Below are positions 50,983 to 59,645 of a stretch of DNA of 64,000 nucleotides, one piece after another. Each line of letters starts with the position of its first letter. Within the stretch, counting starts at the first letter, position 1. The stretch lies in contig NZ_JOBF01000005.1 in NCBI RefSeq assembly GCF_000718635.1, positions 197,754 through 261,753 on the forward strand, written 5' to 3'. The notes beneath the pieces are model-generated. The model searched no databases. It saw only the letters and a program-made list of their open reading frames with translations, and was not told the DNA's origin. Source of the stretch: Streptomyces varsoviensis. GTDB taxonomy: Bacteria > Actinomycetota > Actinomycetes > Streptomycetales > Streptomycetaceae. Both the position numbers and the translations under genes were made by a program.

Positions 50983-52698
50983 ATGACGCCCACAGGACCC
51001 ATGGGACCCATCGGAGACACCGGCCCCTCGGCCCCCAGGCAGAGACGCGACGGCCAGCGGGGCATCCCGGACGGCCTGCTGGTCGGCACGCTGGCGTTCC
51101 TGCTGGGACTGACGGTGCTGGTCTGGACGAGCACCGGGCTCGCGGCCCTCTTCGCCCACGGCGCCTGGCCCGACGGCGTCACCTTCACGCGCACCCCGAT
51201 GGCCCTGCGCCGCCTCCTGACCTCCCCGCACGACCTCGCCACCGCCTGGCCGGACGCCCCGCACGACGCCCTCTCCGGGTACGGGCTGTTCTGGGGCGTC
51301 CTCATCAGCGAGCTGATGCTGCTGACCGTGCTGACGATCTTCGTGATGGGGACGTACGCGCGCTGGAAGGCGGTACGGAAGGCGCGCCGCCTGGCGAGGG
51401 CGGCGGAGGGGGCGCCTGACGCATCGGGTACGTCGGGCGCTTCGGGTGCGTCAGCTCCTTCCGACACCTCAGCCGCTACGGGCGCGACTGCTGTTCCGGG
51501 TGTTACGGGCGTGCCTTCCACTACGGGCACGACGGCCGCGTACGAGGCGGCTCCGTACGGGCAGGCCGGGCCCCCGGGCGCACCCGCGTCCGTACCCCCA
51601 CCCGCACCCGGTCCGTACGCATCCGGAGCGGCGGCGATGCCGACCCCGGCGGAGCCGACCGGCCCCCGAACCACCCCAGCCGCTCCCGTTGTCCCCGTCC
51701 CGGCGTCCTCCGCCGAGCCCCCGGCCGACGGCGGCCTCCCCTGGCCGGCGGCCGTGCCCGGCCCCCGTGGCGCCGCCACCCCGGCCGGCCTCCGCTACGG
51801 GCTCTCGCACGGCGACGCCGCCATGCTCGCCGTGCTCGAAGCCCCCGGTCCCGTCCTCGTCGTCACCAGCGACCCCGGCCTGTGGGCCGACACCAAGGAC
51901 TCGCGCGCCAAGCTCGGACCGACGCACGCCTTCGACCCGAGCCATCTCCTCGACACCCCGGACCGGCTGCGCTGGAACCCCGCCGAGGGCTGCGAGTCCC
52001 GCGAGACGGCCGCCGCCCGCGCCGCCGCCCTCCTCGCGCCCGTACGGCCCGCGAGCTCCCTCGACTCCGCGACCGCGGAGGCCGCCGAGACGCTGCTGCG
52101 CTGCTGGCTGCACGCCGCCGCCGTGGGCGGCCGGCCCTTCCGGCTCGTACACCGCTGGGCCCAGGGCAACAGCGCGCACGAGCCCGTACGCGTCCTGCGC
52201 ACCGACCCGAAGGCGGCGAGCGGCGCGGCCGGCGAGCTGGAGGCCACGCTCACCGGGCACCCGGACCGCCGCGACCGCGCGCAGGAGCTGGTGGTGCGCG
52301 CCCTGGCGGCGCTCTCCTCGATCCATATCCGCGACGCGTGCAACGCCCATCGCGCGGATTCGCTCGCTCTGGAGTCATTCATCGCCGAAACGGGCACGCT
52401 TTACGTTGTGGGTGAGGCGATTGAGGACCCTCGTACGCATCCGGGTGCGATGCCCCTGCTGACCGCACTCACCGCGAGCGTGGTCGAGCACGGCCGGAGC
52501 GTGGCCGAACGGTCACCCGCCGGTCGGCTCGACCCACCACTGACCTGCGTGCTCGACGATGTCGCCGCCGTCGCCCCGCTGCCCGCCCTGCCGGAGCTGC
52601 TCGCCGACGGCGCGGCGAAGGGGCTCGTGACGCTCGCCCTGATGCGCTCCGAGGAGCAGGCCCGCGCCCGGTGGCCGCACCGCTCCCTCACGAGGTAG
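50983..52698 (+). CDS. VirD4/TraG-like coupling protein homologue lacking a P-loop
   Basis: 571 aa. Two membrane helices (LLVGTLAFLLGLTVLVWTST and LFWGVLISELMLLTVLTIFV) are followed by a repetitive Ala/Pro/Thr/Gly linker (about 150-280). A TraG-like domain follows: APGPVLVVTSDPGLWADT, RAKLGPTHAFDPSHLL, PLTCVLDDVAAVAPLPALPE (Walker B position) and LVTLALMRSEEQARARWP. The Walker A GxxxxGKS/T expected before the first motif is absent, and the chain ends soon after ARARWPHRS. So nucleotide hydrolysis is doubtful. The 3' end overlaps the convergent serine hydrolase by 11 bp. Confidence 0.8.
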   Translation: MTPTGPMGPIGDTGPSAPRQRRDGQRGIPDGLLVGTLAFLLGLTVLVWTSTGLAALFAHGAWPDGVTFTRTPMALRRLLTSPHDLATAWPDAPHDALSGYGLFWGVLISELMLLTVLTIFVMGTYARWKAVRKARRLARAAEGAPDASGTSGASGASAPSDTSAATGATAVPGVTGVPSTTGTTAAYEAAPYGQAGPPGAPASVPPPAPGPYASGAAAMPTPAEPTGPRTTPAAPVVPVPASSAEPPADGGLPWPAAVPGPRGAATPAGLRYGLSHGDAAMLAVLEAPGPVLVVTSDPGLWADTKDSRAKLGPTHAFDPSHLLDTPDRLRWNPAEGCESRETAAARAAALLAPVRPASSLDSATAEAAETLLRCWLHAAAVGGRPFRLVHRWAQGNSAHEPVRVLRTDPKAASGAAGELEATLTGHPDRRDRAQELVVRALAALSSIHIRDACNAHRADSLALESFIAETGTLYVVGEAIEDPRTHPGAMPLLTALTASVVEHGRSVAERSPAGRLDPPLTCVLDDVAAVAPLPALPELLADGAAKGLVTLALMRSEEQARARWPHRSLTR

Positions 52699-54019
52699 CC
52701 CCGGCGCCGCCCCCGACCCCTCCGATCCCCGCGAACGCCGCCGCGGTGATCTTCCCGACGGCCGGGTTCACCGCGTCACCCTTCGCGTCGGTGGAGTTGA
52801 CCGAGTAGACGAGCGTGCGGCGAAGATCGCTGGTCGCCGCGATGCCCGCGTTGTAGCCGTAGCGTGCGCCGGACTTGCCCCACACCTTCGTGCCGTCCGG
52901 CAGCTTGCTCAGGGTCAGCCCGCTGGAGTGGACGGCGTCCTTGTCCTTCGCCCCGTACTGCTTCACCGGCGGCACGCTGAACATGAGCTTCAGCTCCTGC
53001 TGGGGCACGACTTCGCCGCTGAACAGCGCCGTCATGAAGCGCTCCAGGTCACCGGCGGTCGAGATGAGGTCGCCGGAGGCCCAGGTGATGGACTGGTTCC
53101 AGTCGGTCACGTCCATGAGGCGCGTACGGCCGACTTTGTCAGGCTTGCCGGTATTGGTCGGCTTGGTCGGCTTGGTCGGCTTTACGGTCACCGTCTGGTA
53201 GCCGTGGGTGTGGCGGCCGTGGATCTTCGGGTCGTTGCCGGGGCTGTACGTGCCGCTCAGCCCCAGCGGCTCGATGATCCGCTCCCGCACCTGCCGTTCG
53301 TACGAGCTGTGCGTGACCTTCTCGATCAGCAGCCCCAGCACGTTGTAGTCGAGATTGGAGTAGTCCTGCGCGGTGCCCGGCTTGAACTTCATGTCCTGCC
53401 GGACGGCCAGCTCGACCAACTGCCGGTGGCCCCAGGTCGTGAAGCGGTGCGCCTTCAGCCACCCGAAGTCGGAGGGCAGGGCCGGGCTCGGCAGACCGCT
53501 CGTGTAGTTGAGGAGCTGCGCGACCGTGATGTCCGGATAGCTCGCCGGCAGCAGGCCGGGCAGGTACCGCTGGACGGTGCCGTCGAGCGACAGCCGCCCC
53601 TCGTGGACCAGTTGGAGGACCACGGCGGCCGTGAACGTCTTGGTGACGCTGCCCACGCGGAACCGCTCGTCCCCCACGGCCGCGGCGTGCGTCCGCCGGT
53701 CCCGCTCGCCCGCCGCGCCATGCCAGCTCCCGTCCCCGCCGCCTACGCGCACGAGCGCGGCCGTGGAGTCCGCGTCCGGCAGCCCGGCTATCGCGGCCTT
53801 GAGCGCGGCGGCGTCCGGGGGCGTGCGGTCCGCGGCCCGCCGCGCCTCCTGTGCGGTCTGCGCTGCCTGCGCCGTCCGCGCGCCCCGTGCGCCGCCCTGT
53901 CCGACGGGCGCGGCCTGCGCGGAAGCGGCGGCCGGTGCGATGAGGGCCAGGCCCAGGACGGTGACGAGGGCGGCGGTGTTTCTCTTGTGGTGCCTGTGGT
54001 GCGTACGGCTGCGGCGCAT
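52688..54019 (-). CDS. Secreted serine hydrolase (class C beta-lactamase / DD-peptidase family)
   Basis: 443 aa from ATG 54019, with a signal peptide (AALVTVLGLALIAPAAASAQA). Active-site motifs are FRVGSVTKTFTAAVV (SxxK, Ser nucleophile), DYSNLDYNVLG (YxN) and VWGKSGARYGY (third motif, KSG in place of KTG/HxG). The family includes D-Ala-D-Ala carboxypeptidases, esterases and beta-lactamases; antibiotic hydrolysis is not implied. A short KPTKPTKPTN repeat lies in a surface loop near the middle. Its 3' end overlaps the VirD4-like gene. Confidence 0.88.
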   Translation of the reverse strand: MRRSRTHHRHHKRNTAALVTVLGLALIAPAAASAQAAPVGQGGARGARTAQAAQTAQEARRAADRTPPDAAALKAAIAGLPDADSTAALVRVGGGDGSWHGAAGERDRRTHAAAVGDERFRVGSVTKTFTAAVVLQLVHEGRLSLDGTVQRYLPGLLPASYPDITVAQLLNYTSGLPSPALPSDFGWLKAHRFTTWGHRQLVELAVRQDMKFKPGTAQDYSNLDYNVLGLLIEKVTHSSYERQVRERIIEPLGLSGTYSPGNDPKIHGRHTHGYQTVTVKPTKPTKPTNTGKPDKVGRTRLMDVTDWNQSITWASGDLISTAGDLERFMTALFSGEVVPQQELKLMFSVPPVKQYGAKDKDAVHSSGLTLSKLPDGTKVWGKSGARYGYNAGIAATSDLRRTLVYSVNSTDAKGDAVNPAVGKITAAAFAGIGGVGGGAGATS

Positions 54020-54140
54020 GCGGGGACTCCTCGGTGCGGAACGGTTTCTGCGGTCGGAACCATCCTGTTCACCGCGCCCGCCCGGCGGATCGCCGGAGCG
54101 AGGGAACTCCCGGACCGCCGGCCTCCCTCCCGCGAGGGAG

Positions 54141-54854
54141 TCACGGCCGGCGCCCGCCCCCGAGAACACCGGGAGGACCGGGAGGACCGGAAGCGGACGC
54201 CCCCGGAGTGATCAGCCCCGTCTCGTACGCGCAGACCACGGCCTGTGCCCGGTCCCGCAGCCCCAGCTTCGTCAGCACGTTGCTCACATGCGTCTTCACC
54301 GTGTGCGCGCTCACCACCAGTTCGGCCGCCAGCTCCGCGTTGGTCAGCCCGCGGCCGAGGAGCGCGAGCGTCTCACGCTCCCGCGATGTCAGCACGTCCA
54401 GCATCCGGTCGGCCCCCGGGCCGGGGCGCGGGCCGCGGGCCGCGCAGTCCGCCACGAGCCGCCGGGCGACGGACGGCGCGAGCAGGGAGTCGCCCTCGAC
54501 GGCGACCCGGACCGCGTGCACCAGGTCCGCCCGCCGTACGTCCTTGAGCAGGAAGCCGCTCGCGCCCGCGCGCAGCCCCTCGTACACGTACTCGTCCTCG
54601 TCGAAGGTGGTCAGCATGACCGCTTTGCACCGGGTCTCCGCGCACACCACGCGCGCCGCCTCGATGCCGTCCATGCGCGGCATCCGGACGTCGAGCAGCA
54701 CCACGTCGGCGTCGTGCCGCCGCACCGCAGCGACCGCCTCGACGCCGTCCCCGGCCTCCGCGACCACCTCGATGTCCGGCTGCGCGGCCAGGATCATGGC
54801 GAAGCCGCCGCGCACCAGTTCCTGGTCGTCGGCCACGACCACCCGGATCGTCAT
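54141..54854 (-). CDS. NarL/LuxR-family response regulator
   Basis: 237 aa. The receiver has VVVADDQELVRGGF, the phospho-acceptor in VVLLDVRMPRMDG (Asp near 54), Thr in VMLTTFDE and Lys in FLLKDVR. The C-terminal LuxR HTH is LTSRERETLALLGRGLTNAE then VSAHTVKTHVSNVLTKLGLR. It overlaps the histidine kinase stop by 4 bases (ATGA), so the two form a coupled two-component pair. Targets are unknown. Confidence 0.94.
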   Translation of the reverse strand: MTIRVVVADDQELVRGGFAMILAAQPDIEVVAEAGDGVEAVAAVRRHDADVVLLDVRMPRMDGIEAARVVCAETRCKAVMLTTFDEDEYVYEGLRAGASGFLLKDVRRADLVHAVRVAVEGDSLLAPSVARRLVADCAARGPRPGPGADRMLDVLTSRERETLALLGRGLTNAELAAELVVSAHTVKTHVSNVLTKLGLRDRAQAVVCAYETGLITPGASASGPPGPPGVLGGGRRP

Positions 54855-56170
54855 CCCCGTACCTCCACCGGGGAGGAGATCACGAGGGGGAGGCGGACGG
54901 CAACGACGAAGCCGCGACCGCCCGGTCCGGGGCCGGCGGTCGCCTCGCCGCCGTGGGCCGCGGCCCGTTCCCGGATGCCGATCAGCCCTTGCCCCGTACG
55001 CCCCGTGCCTCCCGGAGCGGCGCCGGACAGCCGAGGGCCGACGCTCCCGCCCCCGCCGCCGTCGGTGACGGTGATCGTGAGCCGGTCCGCCGACCAGTCC
55101 AGCCGTACGGTCGCGGTGGCGGCGTCCGCGTGCTTCAGCACGTTCGTCAGCGCCTCCTGCACCACCCGGTAGGCCGTCACCTGCACATCGGCCGGCGGGT
55201 CCGCGGCCTCGCCGGCCGTCTCCACGGCGACCTCCAGCCCCGTACGGCGCACCTGTTCCACCAGCCCCGGCAGGTCGGAGAGGGAGGGCTGCGGGGCGCG
55301 GCCCGTACCCGGCTCGTCCTTCAGGACGCCGAGCATCCTGCGCAACTGCGCCATCGCGTCCCGGCCCGCGCCCGCGATGGCGTCGAACGCCGCCTCCGCC
55401 CGGTCCGGATCGGACCGTACGGCCACGGGTCCGGCCTCGGCCTGCACCACCATCACGCTGACGGCGTGCGCCAGCACGTCGTGCATCTCCCGCGCGATAC
55501 GGGCGCGTTCCCGCTCCGCCGCCCGCTCGGCCGCCGCCCGGCGCGCCCGCTCCGCCGCCTCCGCCCGCTGCTCCACGGCCGCGGTGTACGCCTGCCGGAC
55601 CCGAGTCAGCGCGCCCAGCGCGTACGCCGCCGCGAACACGAAGGCGGCGAAAAGGTACTCGCGGGCCGTGTTGGTGTGCAGCGCCGTCCCCACCGTGACC
55701 AGCGGCAGGCTCAGCAGCAGCGTGGCGCCGCGCTGCCGCGGCCCCGCCTGCGCGGCGACGGTGAACACCGCGACGAGCGGGCTGTACGCGAGCGGCTGGC
55801 CGGGCCCGTCCAGCGGTACGTACGCGAACTCGGCCAGCACGATGGCCAGCAGCACGGTGAACGGCGCCCGGCTCCGCCACAGCAGCGGGAGCACCGACAG
55901 CGTCGTCACGCCGTACGCCGCCCAGGTGGCCGGGGGGACATCCGCGGCGCGCGGCGACACGAAGGGGATCGTGACCGCCGCCTGCACGATCGCGGTGACC
56001 ACCGCGTCGACGACCCACGGCCTGGCCGGCCCGGCCCGGAGCCGGGTGCGCCGCGACACCCGCGCCCACCACCCCGGCAGCCCCGCCCGCCCCAGCACGC
56101 GCATCCGCCACGCCACACCGGACGATGCCGTCCCGCCGCCCCCGTTCACCCCACCCATCGCGCCGGTCAC
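54851..56170 (-). CDS. NarL-type sensor histidine kinase
   Basis: 439 aa from GTG 56170, whose GTGA overlaps the stop of the upstream GNAT gene; ATG 56158 is an alternative. It has five or so membrane helices in the N-terminal half (VVTAIVQAAVTIPF, APFTVLLAIVLAEFAYVPL, LLLSLPLVTVGTAL) and a coiled linker. The HisKA_3 box RARIAREMHDVLAHAVSVMV has the phosphorylated His, and the ATPase G-boxes are in VTDGGGGGSVGP and GQGLIGIRERAAAHGG. It phosphorylates the adjacent response regulator. The signal is unknown; there is no large sensor domain outside the membrane. Confidence 0.92.
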   Translation of the reverse strand: MTGAMGGVNGGGGTASSGVAWRMRVLGRAGLPGWWARVSRRTRLRAGPARPWVVDAVVTAIVQAAVTIPFVSPRAADVPPATWAAYGVTTLSVLPLLWRSRAPFTVLLAIVLAEFAYVPLDGPGQPLAYSPLVAVFTVAAQAGPRQRGATLLLSLPLVTVGTALHTNTAREYLFAAFVFAAAYALGALTRVRQAYTAAVEQRAEAAERARRAAAERAAERERARIAREMHDVLAHAVSVMVVQAEAGPVAVRSDPDRAEAAFDAIAGAGRDAMAQLRRMLGVLKDEPGTGRAPQPSLSDLPGLVEQVRRTGLEVAVETAGEAADPPADVQVTAYRVVQEALTNVLKHADAATATVRLDWSADRLTITVTDGGGGGSVGPRLSGAAPGGTGRTGQGLIGIRERAAAHGGEATAGPGPGGRGFVVAVRLPLVISSPVEVRG

Positions 56171-56733
56171 GCCTCCGGCCGCGGCAGCGCCATCTCGTAC
56201 TCCCGCTCCCCCGGCCGGCCCGGCATGTCCGGAGTCCTCCCCGTCGGCTCGAAGCCGAGCTTGCGGTAGAAGCCCAGCGCCCGGAGGTTCTGCTGGTGGA
56301 CGTGGAGCCGTACGCGCTCCACTCGCGGGTCCGCGAGGGACCAGGACCACTCGACCCCCGCCCGTACCAACTCCCGCGCGAGGCCCGTGCCCCGGTGCTC
56401 AGGGCGTACGTAGACGCCGATGAGCTGCGTCTGCGGGACGGTCGGGGCGCCGCCGAAGATGTGCTGCGCGTCCGGCCCGTCCGGCTTCTCGACCTGGGCG
56501 GTCACCGACCCCACCCACTCCCCCGCCGGGCTCTCGGCGACGAAGGTGAGCGCGGTCTCGCCCGCGGCGGTGTCGCGGGCGCGCTCCTGCCAGTAGCCGT
56601 CGGGCCGGGCCCGCGCCTCGGCGAGGGTGGTGACGAAGGCGACGGCCGCGGCGGGATCGGCGAGGGCGGCCAGCCGCAGCGCCTTGCTCTCGGCCCACTC
56701 GTGGGCACGTATGGGTCTGATGGTGTACTCCAT
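56167..56733 (-). CDS. GNAT-family N-acetyltransferase
   Basis: 188 aa from ATG 56733. The first residues MEYTIRPIRAHEWAESKALR start the fold, and the acetyl-CoA loop is VYVRPEHRGTGLARELV (V-x-x-x-x-R-G-x-G), followed by VHVHQQNLRALGFYRKLGF (NxxAxxFYxKxGF). Substrate unknown. It is the first gene of a three-gene unit: its TGA overlaps the kinase start by 4 bases, so acetyltransferase, kinase and regulator are probably made together. Confidence 0.9.
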   Translation of the reverse strand: MEYTIRPIRAHEWAESKALRLAALADPAAAVAFVTTLAEARARPDGYWQERARDTAAGETALTFVAESPAGEWVGSVTAQVEKPDGPDAQHIFGGAPTVPQTQLIGVYVRPEHRGTGLARELVRAGVEWSWSLADPRVERVRLHVHQQNLRALGFYRKLGFEPTGRTPDMPGRPGEREYEMALPRPEA

Positions 56734-57075
56734 CAGCAGATAGTCACCCGCCACCCCCGCCACAGCCAACCCGATACCCTCCGCTTCCCGCTCCCCCACT
56801 CCCCACTCCCCACGATCCCCGTACGGGCCCGGCCCACGCTCCCCACAGACTCGCCACGGGCCCGGCCCCCTCTGCACGATCCGCGTACGTGCCCGGCCCG
56901 CGCTCGCTCCCCGCAGACTCGCCACGAGCCCGGCCCGCGCTCCCCGCACGCCCCCTACGCGCTGCCACGCGCCCCTCCGCACGCGCCGAAGCCCCCTTGT
57001 CCGCCCCCGCGCCGACCCCATAGCCTCCGGCGGCCCGGCGGAATAGGCCCGCCATCAGCCGAGGGGGCAGCAGCC
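56734..57075. other. Divergent spacer with degenerate repeats
   Basis: There are 342 bp between the GNAT operon and the dehydrogenase gene. It consists mostly of imperfect units of the GCCCGGCCCGCGCTCCCC and CAGACTCGCCACG types, about 65 bp apart (near 56830, 56890, 56930). No gene or certain promoter is visible. Confidence 0.5.
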
Positions 57076-58077
57076 GTGCCGGACCGACCGACCGCCGCGA
57101 TGGCGATGGGCGCCGAGGAGGCCGCGGCCGTGCTCCCTCCCGAGCCGCGCGCCCGGCTCGCCGCCCTGACCGATCTGCACCCCGACCCGCTCACCGGCCC
57201 GCTGGACGCCCCGGCGGCCCGTACGGTCCTGGCCCGCACCGACCTCCTCGTCACCGGCTGGGGCTGCCCCACGCTGACGGCGGACGTCCTCGCGCACGCG
57301 CCCCGGCTACGGGCCGTGCTGCACGCGGCCGGTTCGGTCAAGGCACTGGTCAGCGACGCGCTCTGGGCCCGTGGCATCGTCGTCTCGTCCGCCGCCGACG
57401 CCAACGCCGGCCCGGTCGCCGACTTCACCCTCGCCGCCATCGTCCTGGCCGCGAAGCAGGCCCTGCCGACGGCGGCCGGCTACCCCGCCGGCTGGCCCGC
57501 GTTCGGCGAGCGCCGTGGCGCCGACGCCCGCACCATCGGCATCATCGGCGCCTCCCGCATCGGCCGCCTCGTCCTCGCCCGGCTCCGCGCGTCCGGCCGC
57601 GGCCACCGGCTCCTGCTCCACGACCCGTACGTCCGCGAGGACGAGGCCGCGCGGCTCGGCGCGGAACCGGCCGCCCTCGACGACCTGTGCCGCGCCGCGG
57701 ACATCGTCACCGTGCACGCGCCCGAACTCCCCGAGACCTACCGCATGCTGAACGCGCGTCGGCTCGCGCTCATCCCCGACGGCGGCGCGGTCGTCAACAC
57801 CGCGCGCGGCTCCCTCGTCGACACGGACGCGCTCACCCGCGAATGCGCGACCGGCCGCCTCTCCGCGTTCCTCGACGTCACCGACCCCGAACCGCTCCCC
57901 GCCGGCCACCCACTGCTCGCCCTCCCCAACGTGCTGGTCACACCCCACATCGCCGGGGCGCAGGGCAGCGAGGCCCGCCGCCTCGGCGCGTACGCCGTCG
58001 ACGAGGCCGCCCGCTATCTGCGCGGCGAACCCCTCCTCGGCCGCCGCACCGCCGCCGACCTGCCGCGCCTGGCGTGA
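57076..58077 (+). CDS. D-2-hydroxyacid dehydrogenase family protein
   Basis: 333 aa from GTG 57076. The NAD-binding loop is IGIIGASRIGRLVLARL (GxSxxGR), the substrate-side loop is VNTARGSLVDTDAL with the catalytic Arg, the Glu lies in VTDPEPLPAGHPL, and the His in VTPHIAGAQGSE. This is the complete set of a formate/glycerate/phosphoglycerate dehydrogenase-type enzyme. It reduces a 2-oxo acid or oxidises a D-2-hydroxy acid; the substrate is unclear. It is monocistronic between the GNAT operon and the csl cluster. Confidence 0.9.
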   Translation: MPDRPTAAMAMGAEEAAAVLPPEPRARLAALTDLHPDPLTGPLDAPAARTVLARTDLLVTGWGCPTLTADVLAHAPRLRAVLHAAGSVKALVSDALWARGIVVSSAADANAGPVADFTLAAIVLAAKQALPTAAGYPAGWPAFGERRGADARTIGIIGASRIGRLVLARLRASGRGHRLLLHDPYVREDEAARLGAEPAALDDLCRAADIVTVHAPELPETYRMLNARRLALIPDGGAVVNTARGSLVDTDALTRECATGRLSAFLDVTDPEPLPAGHPLLALPNVLVTPHIAGAQGSEARRLGAYAVDEAARYLRGEPLLGRRTAADLPRLA

Positions 58078-58337
58078 GGGGGTGGCGCGCGGGGTGGCGT
58101 GACGGCCCGTCGGACACACCCCCACCTCACCCCGGCCCCACCCGAACTCACCCCGAGCCCTCTCCGAACCCGCTCCGGAGCCGACCCCGAACTCCCCCGG
58201 AAATCCCGCTCCGAGCCTGCCCCGACACGCCCTCCCGTTCGGCGCAGCAAAACGCGGCATGACGACCCGTCACCTGTGAGCCTTGTCGGATCGAAGGCTT
58301 GGCGAGGCGTCACCGGGCCGCGAGGAAAGGGCATTCC

Positions 58338-59555
58338 ATGACCGAGCAGCGCGCGAGCGGACGTACCCGGACCGCAAGAGCGGCCACGGGGCTGCTGATG
58401 TCCATGGGGCTGCTGACCCCCATCGTCTGGGCGGCGAGCCACGACGTACGCGCCGCCCCCGCGACCGCTCCAGCCACCGGCCCCCTCCTCGCCCCCGCCT
58501 TCGCCGCCGCCCTCGACCTCGGTCAGTACTCGCCGTTCTGGGTCGACCCGCATAGCCAGGCGCGTCAGCAGACCCGCGAGATCGCGAAGCGCGGCCGGCC
58601 GCGCGACGCGGCCCTGCTGCGCCGGATCGCGGACCGGCCCACGGCCGTCTGGCTCACCGAACGGGACCCGGCGGACCACGTGCGCCGCGCCACCGAGGAC
58701 GCCACGCGGTCCGGCCGCATCCCGGTGTTCGTGGCGTACAACATCCCCGGCCGCGACTGCGGCCAGTACTCCTCGGGCGGCGCGGCCGACGACGACGAGT
58801 ACCGCCAGTGGGTCGGCAGGATCGCCGACGGCATCGGCGACCGCCGGGCCGTCGTCATCCTCGAACCGGACGCCGCGCCCCAGGCCGCGACCGGCTGCGA
58901 CGGCCAGGCCCGCCTCGACGCCCGGACCGAGTCCGGCTCCGCGGCCGGCCTGCGCCCCGCGCCCGGCCCCCGCTCCGACCGCCGCGCGCTGCTCGCCCAC
59001 GCCGTACGGACGCTCAAGGCGCGGCCGGGCGCGGCGGTGTACGTCGACGCGGGCAACGCCGGGTGGATCCGCGACGTGCACCAGATCGCCGACGTGCTGA
59101 AGAGCGCGGGCGTCAACGCGGCGGACGGCTTCGCGCTCAACGTCTCCAGCTTCCAGACCACCCGCGCCAGCCGGGAGTACGGGGACCGGCTCTCCGCCGC
59201 GCTCGGCGGCGCCCACTACGTGATCGACACCAGCAGAAACGGCAAGGGGCCCGTACCGGAGAACGCCAACGGCAAGGACTCCGGCGAGCCCTGGTGCAAC
59301 CCGCCCGGCCGGGCCCTGGGCACGCCGCCGACCACGAGGACGGGCAGCCCGATCGTGGACGCCTTCCTGTGGATCAAGCGCCCCGGCGAGTCCGACGGCG
59401 CGTGCCGCGGCGGCCCGCCCGCCGGTCAGTGGTGGACGGAGTACGCGCTCGGGCTGGCCCGCGAGGCGATGAGCGACTCGTACCCGGGCGTCCTGGGCCA
59501 GGGCGACGACGATGACCAGCCGGCCGCGAACCCGAGCACGGACGCGCGCGACTAG
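58338..59555 (+). CDS. cslZ: Secreted glycoside hydrolase family 6 (CslZ-like endoglucanase)
   Basis: 405 aa with a signal peptide (ATGLLMSMGLLTPIVWAAS). GH6 marks are VAYNIPGRDCGQYSSGGA with the catalytic acid Asp, VVILEPDAAPQAATGCDG, VYVDAGNAGWI, and GSPIVDAFLWIKRPGESDG with the base-side region. GAGGAAAGGG precedes ATG 58338. The enzyme cuts beta-1,4-glucan. It converges on glxA-cslA, and by family knowledge a GH6 is part of the Streptomyces tip-glycan cluster. The symbol is given by context. Confidence 0.88.
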   Translation: MTEQRASGRTRTARAATGLLMSMGLLTPIVWAASHDVRAAPATAPATGPLLAPAFAAALDLGQYSPFWVDPHSQARQQTREIAKRGRPRDAALLRRIADRPTAVWLTERDPADHVRRATEDATRSGRIPVFVAYNIPGRDCGQYSSGGAADDDEYRQWVGRIADGIGDRRAVVILEPDAAPQAATGCDGQARLDARTESGSAAGLRPAPGPRSDRRALLAHAVRTLKARPGAAVYVDAGNAGWIRDVHQIADVLKSAGVNAADGFALNVSSFQTTRASREYGDRLSAALGGAHYVIDTSRNGKGPVPENANGKDSGEPWCNPPGRALGTPPTTRTGSPIVDAFLWIKRPGESDGACRGGPPAGQWWTEYALGLAREAMSDSYPGVLGQGDDDDQPAANPSTDARD

Positions 59556-59568
59556 GACTCACTACGAA

Positions 59569-59610
59569 CGGGCGGCCCCCGGTGCGCACATCACCACCGG
59601 GGGCCGCCCG
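59569..59610. terminator. Bidirectional hairpin between the GH6 gene and glxA
   Basis: CGGGCGGCCCCCGGTG pairs perfectly with CACCGGGGGCCGCCCG (16 bp) around a 10-base loop, between two convergent stops. It can stop transcription from both sides. Confidence 0.75.
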
Positions 59611-59645
59611 CGCCCTATCCCCACTGAACGCGGCTCAATACGCCG

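Noticed and set aside
47990..50986. A 998-codon open frame overlapping the SCO6880-type and VirB4 genes
   Set aside because: It is a shifted frame of two well-recognised genes, rich in Arg/Pro/Gly with no family match. The GTG at 47990 is part of the AGGAGG region of the real TTG start.
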